Source of the DNA: a virus
Reading direction: 5' to 3' (one strand)
Virus record (IMG/VR): IMGVR_UViG_3300025010_000203
Location: 1 to 27,883 of that record
DNA: 27,883 bases
This document shows positions 27,722 through 27,883 of the stretch, one piece after another. Position 1 is the stretch's first letter. Each line of letters opens with the position of its first letter. Below the pieces are notes generated by a model. The model did not search any database, was not told the DNA's origin, and saw only the letters and a list, made by a program, of their open reading frames with translations. A program made the position numbers and the translations under genes.

Positions 27722-27883
27722 ATAAAACATTTTTAATCGGCAACCTTACTAAAAATCCCGAATTGCGAACAACACAAACTGGCAAGAGCGTAGCCTCGGC
27801 CAGCATAGCCACAAATAAAAGCTACATTGATCAGGCAGGCCAGAAACAGACAGTCGTGCAATTCCATAACCTCGTTTTATGGG
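27718..27883 (+). CDS. ssb: Single-stranded DNA-binding protein (5' part, cut by window end)
   Basis: The 55 visible codons read MNKTFLIGNLTKNPELRTT, then GKSVASASIATNKSYIDQAGQ and QFHNLVLWG. This is the OB-fold start of bacterial-type SSB: 'N.v.LIGNLT.DPELR.T..G..V....iA....', with the aromatic 'W' strand at the end. SSB covers single strands and loads recombination and replication partners, in keeping with the upstream genes. The window ends before the C-terminal acidic tail, which therefore cannot be judged. Confidence 0.9.
   Translation, partial: MNKTFLIGNLTKNPELRTTQTGKSVASASIATNKSYIDQAGQKQTVVQFHNLVLW

Overview
This is a segment of a tailed dsDNA phage or prophage genome. The packed genes all lie on the + strand, and capsid, tail, lysis, recombination, replication and methyltransferase genes follow one another with gaps of a few bases. 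No stretch over about 165 bases is gene-free. The host cannot be named from the sequence. Most starts lack a Shine-Dalgarno (SD) sequence and sit after A-rich leaders ending in ATATG. Promoters are ordinary sigma70 types (TTGACA, 17 nt, extended -10), and two of them put the predicted +1 exactly on an ATG, implying leaderless mRNAs. This points to a host lineage with little SD use. Patescibacteria/CPR is one guess, and the promoter type argues against Bacteroidota. TAA, TAG and TGA all act as stops.

Layout. 1-12.7 kb is the virion module: a HeH/SAP-like protein, a scaffold, an HK97-fold coat protein with an inserted beta domain, small structural proteins, a 674-aa fibre-like protein with eight degenerate repeats, a propeller-like tail hub, an adaptor, and two large ejection-type proteins. 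The second of these carries a candidate ADP-ribosyltransferase domain. The order suggests a short-tailed (P22-like) architecture. 12.7-13.7 kb is a cassette of four small Cys-rich proteins, the only genes with strong SD sites. 13.7-14.8 kb is lysis: an M23 peptidase, a small membrane protein, a holin and a UUCG-loop terminator.

14.8-23.1 kb is the early and recombination region. It holds an HNH endonuclease, a structured RNA leader, a SprT-like protease, many zinc-ribbon microproteins, a 3D-domain cell-wall protein, an excisionase-like regulator, a candidate single-strand annealing protein next to a PD-(D/E)XK exonuclease, an HNH protein, a RecU-like resolvase and a NinB-like protein. Two nearly identical promoters, each with a TGTTATAACA palindrome in the spacer, drive two parts of this region. 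23.1-27.9 kb holds a compact attenuator or small RNA with pseudoknot topology, a replication initiator, a small secreted protein under tandem -10 elements, a 31-aa histone-H1-like peptide, a tRNA-Trp-like gene, a ParB-methyltransferase fusion, two more HNH homing endonucleases and the start of ssb.

The most unusual items are the RNA element before the replication initiator, the structured leader at 15.2 kb, the SD-led zinc cassette, an in-frame TAA splitting a conserved-looking gene at 18.7 kb, and the ART domain on an ejection-type protein. Family assignments are from motif recognition only; no database search was possible.
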